A stretch of 64,000 bases of DNA from DAOTXS01 sp034435055. Its GTDB lineage: Bacteria; Chloroflexota; Anaerolineae; UBA4142. Every line of letters begins with the position of its first letter. Position 1 is the first letter of the stretch. Shown here piece by piece: positions 16,544-23,956 of the stretch. The notes beneath the pieces were generated by a model. That model was not told where the DNA came from. It ran no database searches and worked only from the letters and a program-made list of their open reading frames with translations. The translations under genes and the position numbers were made by a program. The DNA lies in the NCBI GenBank assembly GCA_034435055.1, contig DAOTXS010000024.1:4509-68508 (forward strand), in the 5' to 3' direction.

Positions 16544-17194
16544 TTATAAGCTGAGAATACTTTTTATGGAGCAATATTTGATTGCTTCAGGAACTTGAAT
16601 CACAATGGGTGTGATCTCCGCGCTTCCTATTGGTTGCCAAACTCCTCTTACCTCTTTCTGATTTCCAAAATTCTTCCATTGTTTCAGAACTGCAGGATGT
16701 GTGTTAGCTAAAGGAGAGTTAATATCTATGCCATCATCGGACTCGTAATAATTGACCGCCCCAAATCCCAAGAATATCGCTTGTTTAGATAGTACCCTCG
16801 TAATCGCAGCGAAGAATAATTCGGCCGCTGTTATTTTATAGCATGCATCATAGTGTTCTTGATTGAACCAAGCTTTATGAAGATCCTTGCTATATTCGAC
16901 AGATGCGCAAAACACATACAAATTTGGGCACTCTATTCGAATGTCTTCAAAACTGCAATCAGTGATCGTAACATTACCTTGGAATAATGAGCTTAACACG
17001 CTATTTCTTCGCACGTCTTCAGGGCCTGCGTGCTTTACATGCCCATGCGCTTTCTTGATTCCTTCCATATCATCTGATACCATCCGCCCAAGACTGGAAT
17101 CGTCGCGGTAACTGTAAAGCGTTCCAATCCGAAGCGACCCATCGGCAAAGAAATTATCAAGATATTTCTTCTCGGTGTACTTGTATAGCCTCAT
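16544..17194 (-). CDS. Protein of unknown function, AT-richer, in the nuo operon
   Basis: 216 residues from the ATG at 17194; the frame is open to 17215 but the start MRLYKYTEKKYLDNFF is the natural one. No family is assigned with certainty. The opening (LYKYT, then DGSLRIGTLYSYRDD) resembles uncharacterised DUF2971-like proteins. No membrane segment. Its codons are clearly AT-richer than the nuo genes on either side, and it breaks the operon between nuoL and the HsmA-like gene, both signs of recent transfer. Confidence 0.55.
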   Translation of the reverse strand: MRLYKYTEKKYLDNFFADGSLRIGTLYSYRDDSSLGRMVSDDMEGIKKAHGHVKHAGPEDVRRNSVLSSLFQGNVTITDCSFEDIRIECPNLYVFCASVEYSKDLHKAWFNQEHYDACYKITAAELFFAAITRVLSKQAIFLGFGAVNYYESDDGIDINSPLANTHPAVLKQWKNFGNQKEVRGVWQPIGSAEITPIVIQVPEAIKYCSIKSILSL

Positions 17195-17298
17195 CTGCTC
17201 ACCCATGCACACCATTCGTTCAAACGAACTACTTTCAATCTTAAAACCAGCGGGGGGCTTGCCGGTTAATAGTCGGCGGATTTTTCCGGTGGCGTCAC

Positions 17299-17676
17299 CT
17301 ACCTTCTCGCCCCAATCTGCAAAAACATCGGGCTAAAGTACGGAATCAACCAGATGAACCAAACGACCACACTAAATTTGTGAAAGTTCTTGATCCACTT
17401 TTCGTCTTGGCGCACCAACACAATCGTCGCCCAAACGGCGTGGATGAACATCAAAAGAATTGCAATCACGCCGGTGATGCCGTGAATATCAAAAGTCAAC
17501 CCGCCCGCCATCTCCATCATCAAGCCAGTACCCCAGGTATCGCAGACAAGTCCGAGCCAAAAGAAAACCAGATGCCACGTCTTGAGCCGACCCTGGAATC
17601 GCTCGCTCCACACGCCAATCGAGTAAAAGATCAACGCCGAGGTGATGATGATAAATGGTGCAGTTGCGCCGGTCAT
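17299..17676 (-). CDS. HsmA-like membrane protein (TIGR03987 type)
   Basis: 125 residues with four hydrophobic helices. The sequence GLVCDTWGTGLMMEMAGG followed by DIHGITGVIAILLMFIHAVWA is typical of the small TIGR03987 membrane proteins. The biochemical role is not established here. Between a low-GC insert and a cyclophilin, in the nuo transcription unit. Confidence 0.72.
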   Translation of the reverse strand: MTGATAPFIIITSALIFYSIGVWSERFQGRLKTWHLVFFWLGLVCDTWGTGLMMEMAGGLTFDIHGITGVIAILLMFIHAVWATIVLVRQDEKWIKNFHKFSVVVWFIWLIPYFSPMFLQIGARR

Positions 17677-17689
17677 TCAATCGACTCTA

Positions 17690-18235
17690 TCAAACCCGGA
17701 CAATCTCGCTGATCTGCACGGGCGTCGTGAGAATCTGGCCGTTCGTGGGCAACTGCTGAATCTGGCGCACAACATCCATCCCGCTGATCACTTGACCAAA
17801 CGCCGCAAATCCTTGCCCATCCGGATTCCGCTTGCCGCCAAAATCCAATTCCGGCTGATCTTCGATGCAAATAAAAAATTCCGACGACGCGCTGCCGGGC
17901 TTGAGCCGCGCCATCGAGACCGTTCCATCTTTGTGCCGAATGCCGGTCTTGTCATTTGTTTCGTGTGCGATGGGCGGCAACCGGTTTGCCGGCTCGCGCA
18001 TTCCCAGTTCGACCATACCTAGCCCGCCCTGAATCACCTGAATCTTCACCGCATCATTCGGCTGATTATCCAAACGCACGACGCGATAGAACGATGAACT
18101 TGCATAGCGATTCTCGTCGACATATCGCAGAAAATTCGCGGCGGTGATCGGCGCGCGATCGTTATACACTTGAACGGTAATATCGCCATATTCAGTTCGA
18201 ATCAAGACCATCGGATTCTGCGCCACCAAATTCAC
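17690..18235 (-). CDS. Cyclophilin-type peptidyl-prolyl isomerase
   Basis: 181 residues. The cyclophilin core is present: YGDITVQVYNDRAPITAANFLRYVD, SFYRVVR with the catalytic Arg, IQGGLG, GTVSMARLKPGSASSEFFICIED, FAAFGQVISGMDVVRQI. It catalyses cis-trans isomerisation of prolyl bonds. No signal peptide, so cytoplasmic. 14 bases separate it from the V4R gene upstream and 13 from the HsmA-like gene downstream. Confidence 0.93.
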   Translation of the reverse strand: MNLVAQNPMVLIRTEYGDITVQVYNDRAPITAANFLRYVDENRYASSSFYRVVRLDNQPNDAVKIQVIQGGLGMVELGMREPANRLPPIAHETNDKTGIRHKDGTVSMARLKPGSASSEFFICIEDQPELDFGGKRNPDGQGFAAFGQVISGMDVVRQIQQLPTNGQILTTPVQISEIVRV

Positions 18236-18249
18236 CTTTTCAAACGATA

Positions 18250-18867
18250 CTATTCCGCATGCAACGCGATGCGATATTTACACACGGCGTCGCCTTTGGC
18301 ACAACACGCGATTTCTTCGACAGCAAAATTATCATCGTCCAGCGCCCACGCGATCATCCCGCCGATGAAACCAACCGTCGTGTGGCACACCGGCTTGTCA
18401 CTCTGCCAATCGATGCAGTTACCGCAATGCGGGTCTTCCCAATAAAAGTACTCACCTTCTTCAGAAAATTTAATCTGCGTGTTCAATTGGTGGCTGTACT
18501 CGCGCGCGACCGTATCCATTCCCAGTTTCACTTTGGCGCGGCGCGGCAAGAATTTCATCGCGATGCGCGTTGCAGTGGCGAGCGCGGCGTTTTCTTCCAA
18601 CGCATTCAACGCGCGTTGTTTGCCGGCGCGCCGTAAAATCGCTTTCGCGCCGCGCGCGCCGTACACCTCGAACAAGGCGTGATTGACCTGGCTCATATAG
18701 CGCAGTTTGTGACCGCCGTGTTCGGTGTTGCTTGGCGGAAAATTGTTGATGTATTGAGGCAAGCCGGCTTGCCGGAGAATCGCGTCCGTGCCGTGTTTGC
18801 CCACAACATCTTCAACCGCGAGGAGAATGACGCGAAACGCTTTGTTGACCAGTTCCGCTTCGCTCAT
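18250..18867 (-). CDS. V4R (4-vinyl reductase) domain protein
   Basis: 205 residues. The C-terminal half (about 110-205) is a V4R domain with the Cys set of the family: DPHCGNC, VCHTTVGF, EEIACCAKGDAVCKY. V4R domains bind small hydrophobic ligands and probably a metal; they occur in bacteriochlorophyll synthesis, hydrocarbon sensing and archaeal regulators. No DNA-binding domain is seen. It starts 3 bases after nuoK, so it is made with complex I subunits. Confidence 0.78.
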   Translation of the reverse strand: MSEAELVNKAFRVILLAVEDVVGKHGTDAILRQAGLPQYINNFPPSNTEHGGHKLRYMSQVNHALFEVYGARGAKAILRRAGKQRALNALEENAALATATRIAMKFLPRRAKVKLGMDTVAREYSHQLNTQIKFSEEGEYFYWEDPHCGNCIDWQSDKPVCHTTVGFIGGMIAWALDDDNFAVEEIACCAKGDAVCKYRIALHAE

Positions 18868-18870
18868 CGC

Positions 18871-19170
18871 TTAGCCCTTCAACCCGCTGATTTCATCGAC
18901 ATCGACAGTTTCGCGCGCGCGGAAAATCGCGACGATGATTGCCAGCCCGACGGTAACTTCGGCGGCGGCGACGGCGAGAATCAAAAAGACAAACACTTGC
19001 CCGTCGAGAACCTGAAGGAAACGCGAAAACGCGACGAACGCGAGATTAACCGCATTCAGCATCAACTCAATACTTATGAACATGATGAGTGGATTGCGAC
19101 GCACCAGCATCCCAACCGTACCGATGCTGAACAGAATTGCGCTGAGAATGATAAAGTGATTAACGCCCAT
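18871..19170 (-). CDS. nuoK: NuoK, complex I membrane subunit
   Basis: 99 residues, three membrane helices, standard length. The conserved Glu residues of the proton path are in FISIELMLNAVNLAF (near 34) and AAAEVTVGLAI (near 70). Confidence 0.95.
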   Translation of the reverse strand: MGVNHFIILSAILFSIGTVGMLVRRNPLIMFISIELMLNAVNLAFVAFSRFLQVLDGQVFVFLILAVAAAEVTVGLAIIVAIFRARETVDVDEISGLKG

Positions 19171-19176
19171 AAACGA

Positions 19177-19236
19177 GTTCCAAGTTCAAGGTTCAAGGTT
19201 TGACCTTGAACCTGAAACTTTGAACCTTTAACCTTT
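19177..19236. repeat. GTTCAAGG-type repeat between nuoJ and nuoK
   Basis: Runs of GTTCAAGGTTCAAGG followed by the complement CCTTGAACCTGAAAC make an imperfect palindrome. It includes the nuoJ stop codon. A close relative lies in frame inside copA at 24826. Confidence 0.6.
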
Positions 19237-19740
19237 CTTCGGTTTCTTTGCCAGCACGATTACGCCGACCATCGCCACGAGTAGCAAGAGCGAGGTGATT
19301 TCAAATGGCAGCAAGAAATCGGTGAAGAGCAACGCGCCGACCGCTTGCGTACTGCCAATCTCGGCGATGGTTTCCGGCGAGAACATCCCACGTGCCGGCG
19401 GCAGAACTGCAATCGCCAACACGGCAACCAACTCGGTGACGAGTGCCAGTCCGAAAATGATCGCCAGCGGTCGTTGGCGTTTCAACGCGCCCGCGCCTTG
19501 ATCGATGCCAGGACTGAGCATCATAATCACGAACACGAACAGGATCAGGATCGCGCCAGCATAAATCATCACTTGCGCCACGGCGATGAATGGCGCGCTC
19601 AAAAGTACGTACAACGCCGCGAGCGAAACGAATACGACGGCGAGACACAGTGCGGAGTACACCGCGCTGCGCACCGCCACCACGCCAAGCGCGGCGATTA
19701 TTGCCAAGCCAGCAAAAACGTAAAAGACGATAAGGTCCAT
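19228..19740 (-). CDS. nuoJ: NuoJ, complex I membrane subunit
   Basis: 170 residues from the ATG at 19740, five membrane helices. The segment AVSLAALYVLLSAPFIAVAQ-like (VSLAALYVLLSAPFIAVAQVM) and YAGAILILFVFVIMML are typical. The frame is open to 19797, but those codons lie in a REP-like repeat. Confidence 0.94.
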   Translation of the reverse strand: MDLIVFYVFAGLAIIAALGVVAVRSAVYSALCLAVVFVSLAALYVLLSAPFIAVAQVMIYAGAILILFVFVIMMLSPGIDQGAGALKRQRPLAIIFGLALVTELVAVLAIAVLPPARGMFSPETIAEIGSTQAVGALLFTDFLLPFEITSLLLLVAMVGVIVLAKKPKKG

Positions 19741-19760
19741 TGAGAATCCAAATAATGATC

Positions 19761-19842
19761 TGTCATTGCGAGGAGGCGGTTTGCGCCGACGAAGCAATCT
19801 TTAAGTAACTTGAGAGATTGCTTCGCTCCGCTCGCAATGACA
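19761..19842. repeat. REP-like palindrome, TCATTGCGAGG family (second copy)
   Basis: Begins TGTCATTGCGAGGAGGC, has GAAGCAATCT and GAGATTGCTTCG inside, ends CTCGCAATGACA. It lies upstream of nuoJ. Confidence 0.75.
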
Positions 19843-19886
19843 AAGCGGATTTGGCACGTTCCTCATTGCGACAGGCTTGATGCCTG

Positions 19887-20372
19887 TCATTTCTTCAACT
19901 CACGAATCTTTTCGTTGATTTCCTTACAATGCGACGTCTCGTGATTGTAAATCACCACCAGCAAATCCTTGAGCGGAATTTCGCCGGCAATTGGATGTTC
20001 GCCGCGCAGATCAAGTTGTTGCAAGGTAACGCTGTCCAAGAACGCAATCAACTCCTGGTGCGCCGCATCGAGTTCTTTGCGCACGTCCGCAAACGACATC
20101 GTTTTGCGTTTGGCAACCTGCCGCGCGTTATAGACATCGTTGTTATAATCGTCGGGCAGTTGCGGGTCTTCGCCCGTGGCAAAACGTTGTGCCATCCGTG
20201 TCATCCCGCGCTTGGCGCCGACGAGGTGCGCGATCTGATCTTTGATCGACCATTCCGGCGTAATCATCAGCGTTGTGGCTTGGTCTTCGCTCAATTGATC
20301 GAGCGTCCGCGTCATCATCGCGCACGCTTCATTCAATTTCGCCGCAATTGGTTCGAGTTCTTTGAGCATCAT
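19887..20372 (-). CDS. DinB/DfsB family four-helix protein
   Basis: 161 residues. Signature segments of the DinB superfamily: WSIKDQIAHLVGAKRGM with a metal-ligand His near 50, and VIYNHETSHCKEI with His near 145-150. DinB-like proteins are four-helix bundles, often thiol-dependent enzymes; the substrate is unknown. Start at tandem ATG codons 20372/20369 behind AAGAGGG; the 15 codons further upstream are repeat sequence. It occupies the place between nuoH and nuoJ where nuoI normally sits. Confidence 0.78.
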   Translation of the reverse strand: MMLKELEPIAAKLNEACAMMTRTLDQLSEDQATTLMITPEWSIKDQIAHLVGAKRGMTRMAQRFATGEDPQLPDDYNNDVYNARQVAKRKTMSFADVRKELDAAHQELIAFLDSVTLQQLDLRGEHPIAGEIPLKDLLVVIYNHETSHCKEINEKIRELKK

Positions 20373-20381
20373 CACCCTCTT

Positions 20382-20433
20382 GTAGGGGCGACGCTGCGTG
20401 GTCGCCCGGGCGACCACGCAGGGTCGCCTCTAC
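20382..20433. repeat. Near-perfect 52-bp palindrome at the nuoH stop codon
   Basis: GTAGGGGCGACGCTGCGTGG and its inverse around the centre GTCGCCCGGGCGAC. On the minus strand the outer GTAG provides the nuoH TAG stop. Confidence 0.8.
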
Positions 20434-21446
20434 CGATTCAACACCACCATCACAATTGCCGTGATAAAAATGTTAGCCAGCGCGAGCGGCAATATCACCT
20501 TCCAACCCAAACGCATCAATTGATCGTAACGAAACCGCGGGAGCGTACTCCGCACCCACATCAAAATGAAAATGAAAAACGCAATCTTGAGCAAGAGCCA
20601 CCACACGCCGGGGAACAATCCAAACGGTCCTTGATAGCCGCCCAGGAACAGCGTCGCCGCAATCGCGCTGACGGTGATCATGTTGATGTACTCTGCCATA
20701 TAAAATAACGCGAACTTGAGCGACGAATATTCCGTCTGATACCCGGCGACGAGTTCCGTCTCCGCTTCCGGCAAATCGAACGGCAGACGATTGATTTCCG
20801 CGGTTGCCGCAACGATGTACAGAATAAAGCCAAGGGGTTGCCACACGACGTTCCACATCGTCGATTGCTTGGCAGTAATATCGACGAGACTCAGCGAGCC
20901 AGTGATCATCAACACGCCGACGAGCGACAGTCCCAACGAGACTTCGTACGAAATCATTTGCGCGGTCGAACGCAACGCGCCGAACATCGAGTACTTGTTG
21001 TTCGACCCCCAGCCGCCCAGCACAATGCCGTACACGCCGAGCGAACCCATCGCTAACAAATAGAGCAGCGCAATGTTGACATCGGCGATGTAGAAATCGA
21101 TTTTGTAATCAAAGAGCGTCGTCGTTGGGTGAAGCGGAATCACCGCCCACGCGAGCAACGCCGTGGCGACCGCGATGCCGGGCGCAATCGTGTACGTGAT
21201 CTTGTCGGCGGCGGAGGGCCAAATATCTTCCTTGAAAATCATCTTAATCGCGTCGGCAATCGGTTGCAGCCACGCGATCCCGCCGAATGCGCCAACGCGA
21301 TTCGGTCCCACGCGCGCTTGGATGCGCGCGGCGACGTACCGTTCCACGAGCGTGAGGTACGCAAACGCGCCCAACAACGCGACGATGACGATAATCGATT
21401 TGATGCCCGCGTCGAGAATGGTGATGACTAATGGATCGAGATTCAC
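20430..21446 (-). CDS. nuoH: NuoH, complex I quinone-site subunit
   Basis: 338 residues, eight membrane helices. Family segments: ARIQARVGPNRVGAFGGIAWLQPIADAIKMIFKED near 35-70 and EINRLPFDLPEAETELVAGY near 217-236. NuoH lines the quinone channel. Five bases after nuoE. A palindromic repeat begins at its stop codon. Confidence 0.96.
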   Translation of the reverse strand: MNLDPLVITILDAGIKSIIVIVALLGAFAYLTLVERYVAARIQARVGPNRVGAFGGIAWLQPIADAIKMIFKEDIWPSAADKITYTIAPGIAVATALLAWAVIPLHPTTTLFDYKIDFYIADVNIALLYLLAMGSLGVYGIVLGGWGSNNKYSMFGALRSTAQMISYEVSLGLSLVGVLMITGSLSLVDITAKQSTMWNVVWQPLGFILYIVAATAEINRLPFDLPEAETELVAGYQTEYSSLKFALFYMAEYINMITVSAIAATLFLGGYQGPFGLFPGVWWLLLKIAFFIFILMWVRSTLPRFRYDQLMRLGWKVILPLALANIFITAIVMVVLNR

Positions 21447-21451
21447 CCCGC

Positions 21452-21925
21452 CTAGTCCTTTTGCAACTGTTCGATGATTTCATCCAACTTGGCGTTCGTC
21501 AAGTCCTGCGCGTGCTTTTCGCCGTCGATCAACATCACCGGCGCATGATCGCATCCGCCGAGACATTCGGCGGCTTGCAGCGTGACGGCACCATCGGCGG
21601 AAGTTTGCCCGGCTTGGCAGCCCAGTTTCTGCTCGAGATGTTCTAGCATTTCATCTGCGCCGCGCAACGCGCACGGCAAATCGGTGCAGAACATGATCGT
21701 GTGCTTGCCCGGTTTCTCACGCGCGTACATCGTATAAAACGTTGCCACGCCGTTCACTTCGGTTTTCGACAAGCCGAGCAAATCGCCGATTTCTTGGATG
21801 GCTTCGTCCGGCAACCACCCCACCTCGCGTTGGACAAGATGCAACGCCGGCATCACTGCCGAGCGTTTGTCCGGGTACTTGGTGGTGAGTTTTTGAATTT
21901 CAGTCTTTACGTCTTTGGAAAGCAC
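21452..21925 (-). CDS. nuoE: NuoE, complex I 24-kDa [2Fe-2S] subunit
   Basis: 157 residues from the GTG at 21925, behind GGGGGGAACA; the frame is open to 21967. Four cysteines for the [2Fe-2S] cluster N1a are present: CTDLPC and AECLGGC. The thioredoxin fold and helical N-terminus (YPDKRSAVMPALHLVQREVGWLP) are typical. NuoE normally works with NuoF and NuoG, neither of which is in the window. Confidence 0.93.
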   Translation of the reverse strand: MLSKDVKTEIQKLTTKYPDKRSAVMPALHLVQREVGWLPDEAIQEIGDLLGLSKTEVNGVATFYTMYAREKPGKHTIMFCTDLPCALRGADEMLEHLEQKLGCQAGQTSADGAVTLQAAECLGGCDHAPVMLIDGEKHAQDLTNAKLDEIIEQLQKD

Positions 21926-21976
21926 TGTTCCCCCCAGTGGAAAAGTCGAACATCGGAAATTCCTCAAAATCTATTT

Positions 21977-22000
21977 GCCGCAGAATCACGCAGAAAATTT
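21977..22000 (+). repeat. Left inverted repeat flanking the GxxExxY gene
   Basis: GCCGCAGAATCACGCAGAAA, matching the inverse of the right copy at 22425-22446 over about 20 positions. Confidence 0.7.
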
Positions 22001-22001
22001 A

Positions 22002-22379
22002 TCACTTGGATTTGGCAAGTCGCTTGAATTCGCATTTCTGCTCACCAAAGTTCAACAATAACCCCACCTGAATTCCAGTTGCCTTCAAATAGTTCAACAA
22101 TTGTGCTTCGTGTTTGGAATTGTATTCCTTTTCTGCTTTGAGTTCGACGATTACCTTGCCGTCGACGAACAAATCAGCAGTGTAGTGTCCAACCAGCGTG
22201 CCTTTGTAACGAACGGAAATATCAGGTTGTCGCTCGACGGCAATACCTCGAGATTTCAGTTCGACCAACAGCGCATTCTCATAAACTTTTTCCAGAAATC
22301 CATAACCTAATACTTTCCAAACTTCAAATGCCGCGCCGATGATTTCTTTGGTTAACTCTCCATACAAAAAATCATTCAT
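22002..22379 (-). CDS. GxxExxY protein
   Basis: 125 residues. The naming motif is GFLEKVYENAL near 27-37; later VIVELKAEKE with QLLNYLKAT resembles the PD-(D/E)XK nuclease core. Function is unproven; the family is widespread, often in several copies per genome. It sits between nuoE and nuoA, where nuoB-C-D would be expected, and is enclosed by a 20-22 nt inverted repeat, so it may have arrived as a small unit. Confidence 0.85.
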   Translation of the reverse strand: MNDFLYGELTKEIIGAAFEVWKVLGYGFLEKVYENALLVELKSRGIAVERQPDISVRYKGTLVGHYTADLFVDGKVIVELKAEKEYNSKHEAQLLNYLKATGIQVGLLLNFGEQKCEFKRLAKSK

Positions 22380-22424
22380 GTATTTTCCTGCAGATTTTGC
22401 CCGGCGGGTTACTTTTCTTCTGCG

Positions 22425-22446
22425 TTTTTCTGCGTGAATCTGCGGC
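22425..22446 (-). repeat. Right inverted repeat flanking the GxxExxY gene
   Basis: TTTTTCTGCGTGAATCTGCG, the inverse of the left copy at 21977. Same family as the hairpin spacers at 36427 and 44382. Confidence 0.7.
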
Positions 22447-22453
22447 TAATTGT

Positions 22454-22810
22454 CTAATCCCAGTCGAAACCGCCTTTGCGCCAGATGTAGACATAGCCCA
22501 CCAAAAGAATCGCGATGAAAATTGCCATCTCGATCAACCCGAACAGTCCCAGTTGATTGAACAAGACTGCCCAGGGGTAAAAGAAAATGATCTCGATGTC
22601 GAAGAGGATAAAGAGAACGGCGGTCAAATAGTACTTGATGGAAATTCTGCGGCGCGCGGAACCAAACGGCGGCATGCCCGATTCGTAGGGCGATAACTTG
22701 GCGGAATTGGGTTTGCGAGGACCAGTGATGAAGGAGAAAACCAACGCGATTGCCGCAAACGCTACGGCAATGATGATCATCACGAGGATGGGTAAATAGT
22801 CTATCGGCAT
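22454..22810 (-). CDS. nuoA: NuoA, complex I membrane subunit
   Basis: 118 residues, three membrane helices. The conserved KLSPYESGMPPFGSARRRISIKYYLTAVLFILFDIE is intact. First gene of the nuo run, with a consensus-like promoter 40 bases upstream. Confidence 0.95.
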   Translation of the reverse strand: MPIDYLPILVMIIIAVAFAAIALVFSFITGPRKPNSAKLSPYESGMPPFGSARRRISIKYYLTAVLFILFDIEIIFFYPWAVLFNQLGLFGLIEMAIFIAILLVGYVYIWRKGGFDWD

Positions 22811-22850
22811 TGAAGACCTGATGAGAACGGGATCGAAATAACTTTATGAA

Positions 22851-22879
22851 TCATATTACATTTCGCGCAACTTGTCAAA
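22851..22879 (-). promoter_or_regulatory. Sigma-70-type promoter of the nuo operon
   Basis: On the minus strand TTGACA (22879-22874), 17-nt spacer, TATGAT (22856-22851). The -35 box overlaps the T run of the YHS gene terminator. Confidence 0.7.
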
Positions 22880-22909
22880 AAAAAGACGCGCAGTTCCTCA
22901 CCGCGCGTC
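22877..22909 (-). terminator. Terminator of the copper/YHS transcription unit
   Basis: GACGCGC and GCGCGTC pair around an 11-nt loop and are followed by eight T on the minus strand. Confidence 0.75.
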
Positions 22910-22917
22910 GAGCAGTG

Positions 22918-23106
22918 CTAATGATCGTGTCCGTGATCGGGCATATGCATCATCGGTCCGTTTTTCAAAAACTTTTCCGGGTCTTTTTGAAACGCGACCT
23001 GACAGCCCTTGGCGCAGAAATAGTACGTGGTGCCTTGATAGTCCCACTTCCATTTGGCAGTACTTTCCTCCACCATCATCCCGCACACCGGGTCTTTGTG
23101 TTGCAT
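22918..23106 (-). CDS. YHS-domain metal-binding protein
   Basis: 62 residues from the ATG at 23106 behind AAAGGAGG. The YHS core is HKDPVCGMMVEESTA then YYFCAKGCQVAFQKDPEKF, with three Cys; the C-terminal tail is Met/His-rich (MMHMPDHGHDH). YHS domains accompany copper transport ATPases and bind metals. It is the last gene of the csoR-copA group. Confidence 0.88.
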   Translation of the reverse strand: MQHKDPVCGMMVEESTAKWKWDYQGTTYYFCAKGCQVAFQKDPEKFLKNGPMMHMPDHGHDH

Positions 23107-23128
23107 CTGCAATCCTCCTTTTGGATTT

Positions 23129-23710
23129 TTATTTGTTCGCATCGATTCCAATAAATAAACCGCCGATCAACCGATTCACTTGGCGCACGTGAAAGCCGGC
23201 GCGCTCCACCGCCCCTAACGTGTCGCGATTCAGATGGCAATTGCCGGCAATTTGCTTCCACAGCGGCGTGAGCGCGTCTTGCATCCCGGCAATCAGGCGA
23301 TTGCGCGTTCGCACGTGTTCGACCAATCGAAACGTGCCGCCGGGTTTCAATACGCGATGCACTTCACTCAACGCGCGCGCCGGCTCGCCGATACTGCAAA
23401 ACGTCAGCGTGCTGACCACCGCATCGAACGAAGCATCCACGAACGGCAACTCTTCCGCGCGTGCTTGCTGCAAAACGGTCGATGTGCCATTCCGTCGTGC
23501 CAACGCTCGCTGCAACGATTCGCCGTTCGGATCGATGGCGGCAATCGATTGGGCGGCGCGATAGTGTTGCAAGTTGAGTCCGGTGCCCACGCCGATTTCG
23601 AGTACGCGTCCGCGCGCGGTACTGACAGCCCACCGCCGCCACTGCCGCACGCCAAACGAATCGAACGGCGCGATGATTGTATCGTACGAGGATGCAATGC
23701 GTTTATCCAC
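23129..23710 (-). CDS. SAM-dependent methyltransferase (UbiE/class I type)
   Basis: 193 residues, class I Rossmann methyltransferase: VLEIGVGTGLNLQHY (motif I near 35), AIDPNGES, VSTLTFCSI (motif post-I), LKPGGTFRLVEHVR. The substrate is unknown; related genes are often found beside metal-resistance ATPases. Overlaps the next gene upstream by 8 bases. Confidence 0.88.
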   Translation of the reverse strand: MDKRIASSYDTIIAPFDSFGVRQWRRWAVSTARGRVLEIGVGTGLNLQHYRAAQSIAAIDPNGESLQRALARRNGTSTVLQQARAEELPFVDASFDAVVSTLTFCSIGEPARALSEVHRVLKPGGTFRLVEHVRTRNRLIAGMQDALTPLWKQIAGNCHLNRDTLGAVERAGFHVRQVNRLIGGLFIGIDANK

Positions 23711-23927
23711 TTTGGTTCATCCATCGCGAAACAACCGTCCGCAACTTGACCGCGTCTGCCCAAATAATCGGTTGTCCATTCACCGACGCAACCGGCGTAT
23801 AATGACACTGATCGAGGCAATCGACCAGCTCGACTGTAATTTGCGCGCCGTACTGTTTTTTCAAACTCAGCGCAGCAGCGATCACCGGTTTGCTTCGTTC
23901 GCAATTGCGACAGACTTTGATGATCAT
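23703..23927 (-). CDS. Small thioredoxin-fold [2Fe-2S]-like protein
   Basis: 74 residues with two Cys pairs: CRNCERSKP at the start and ELVDCLDQCHYTPVASVNG. The pattern resembles the DUF1636 and ferredoxin-like thioredoxin-fold proteins, but the family is uncertain. It may bind a [2Fe-2S] cluster or a metal. Between copA and the methyltransferase on the same strand. Confidence 0.5.
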   Translation of the reverse strand: MIIKVCRNCERSKPVIAAALSLKKQYGAQITVELVDCLDQCHYTPVASVNGQPIIWADAVKLRTVVSRWMNQSG

Positions 23928-23956
23928 TTTTCCATTTTGTCATTGCGCTTGAGAGG

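Noticed and set aside
17216..17298. Possible riboswitch in the gap before the HsmA-like gene
   Set aside because: The GC-rich hairpins match no riboswitch core I can recognise, and the flanking gene on that strand reads away from it.
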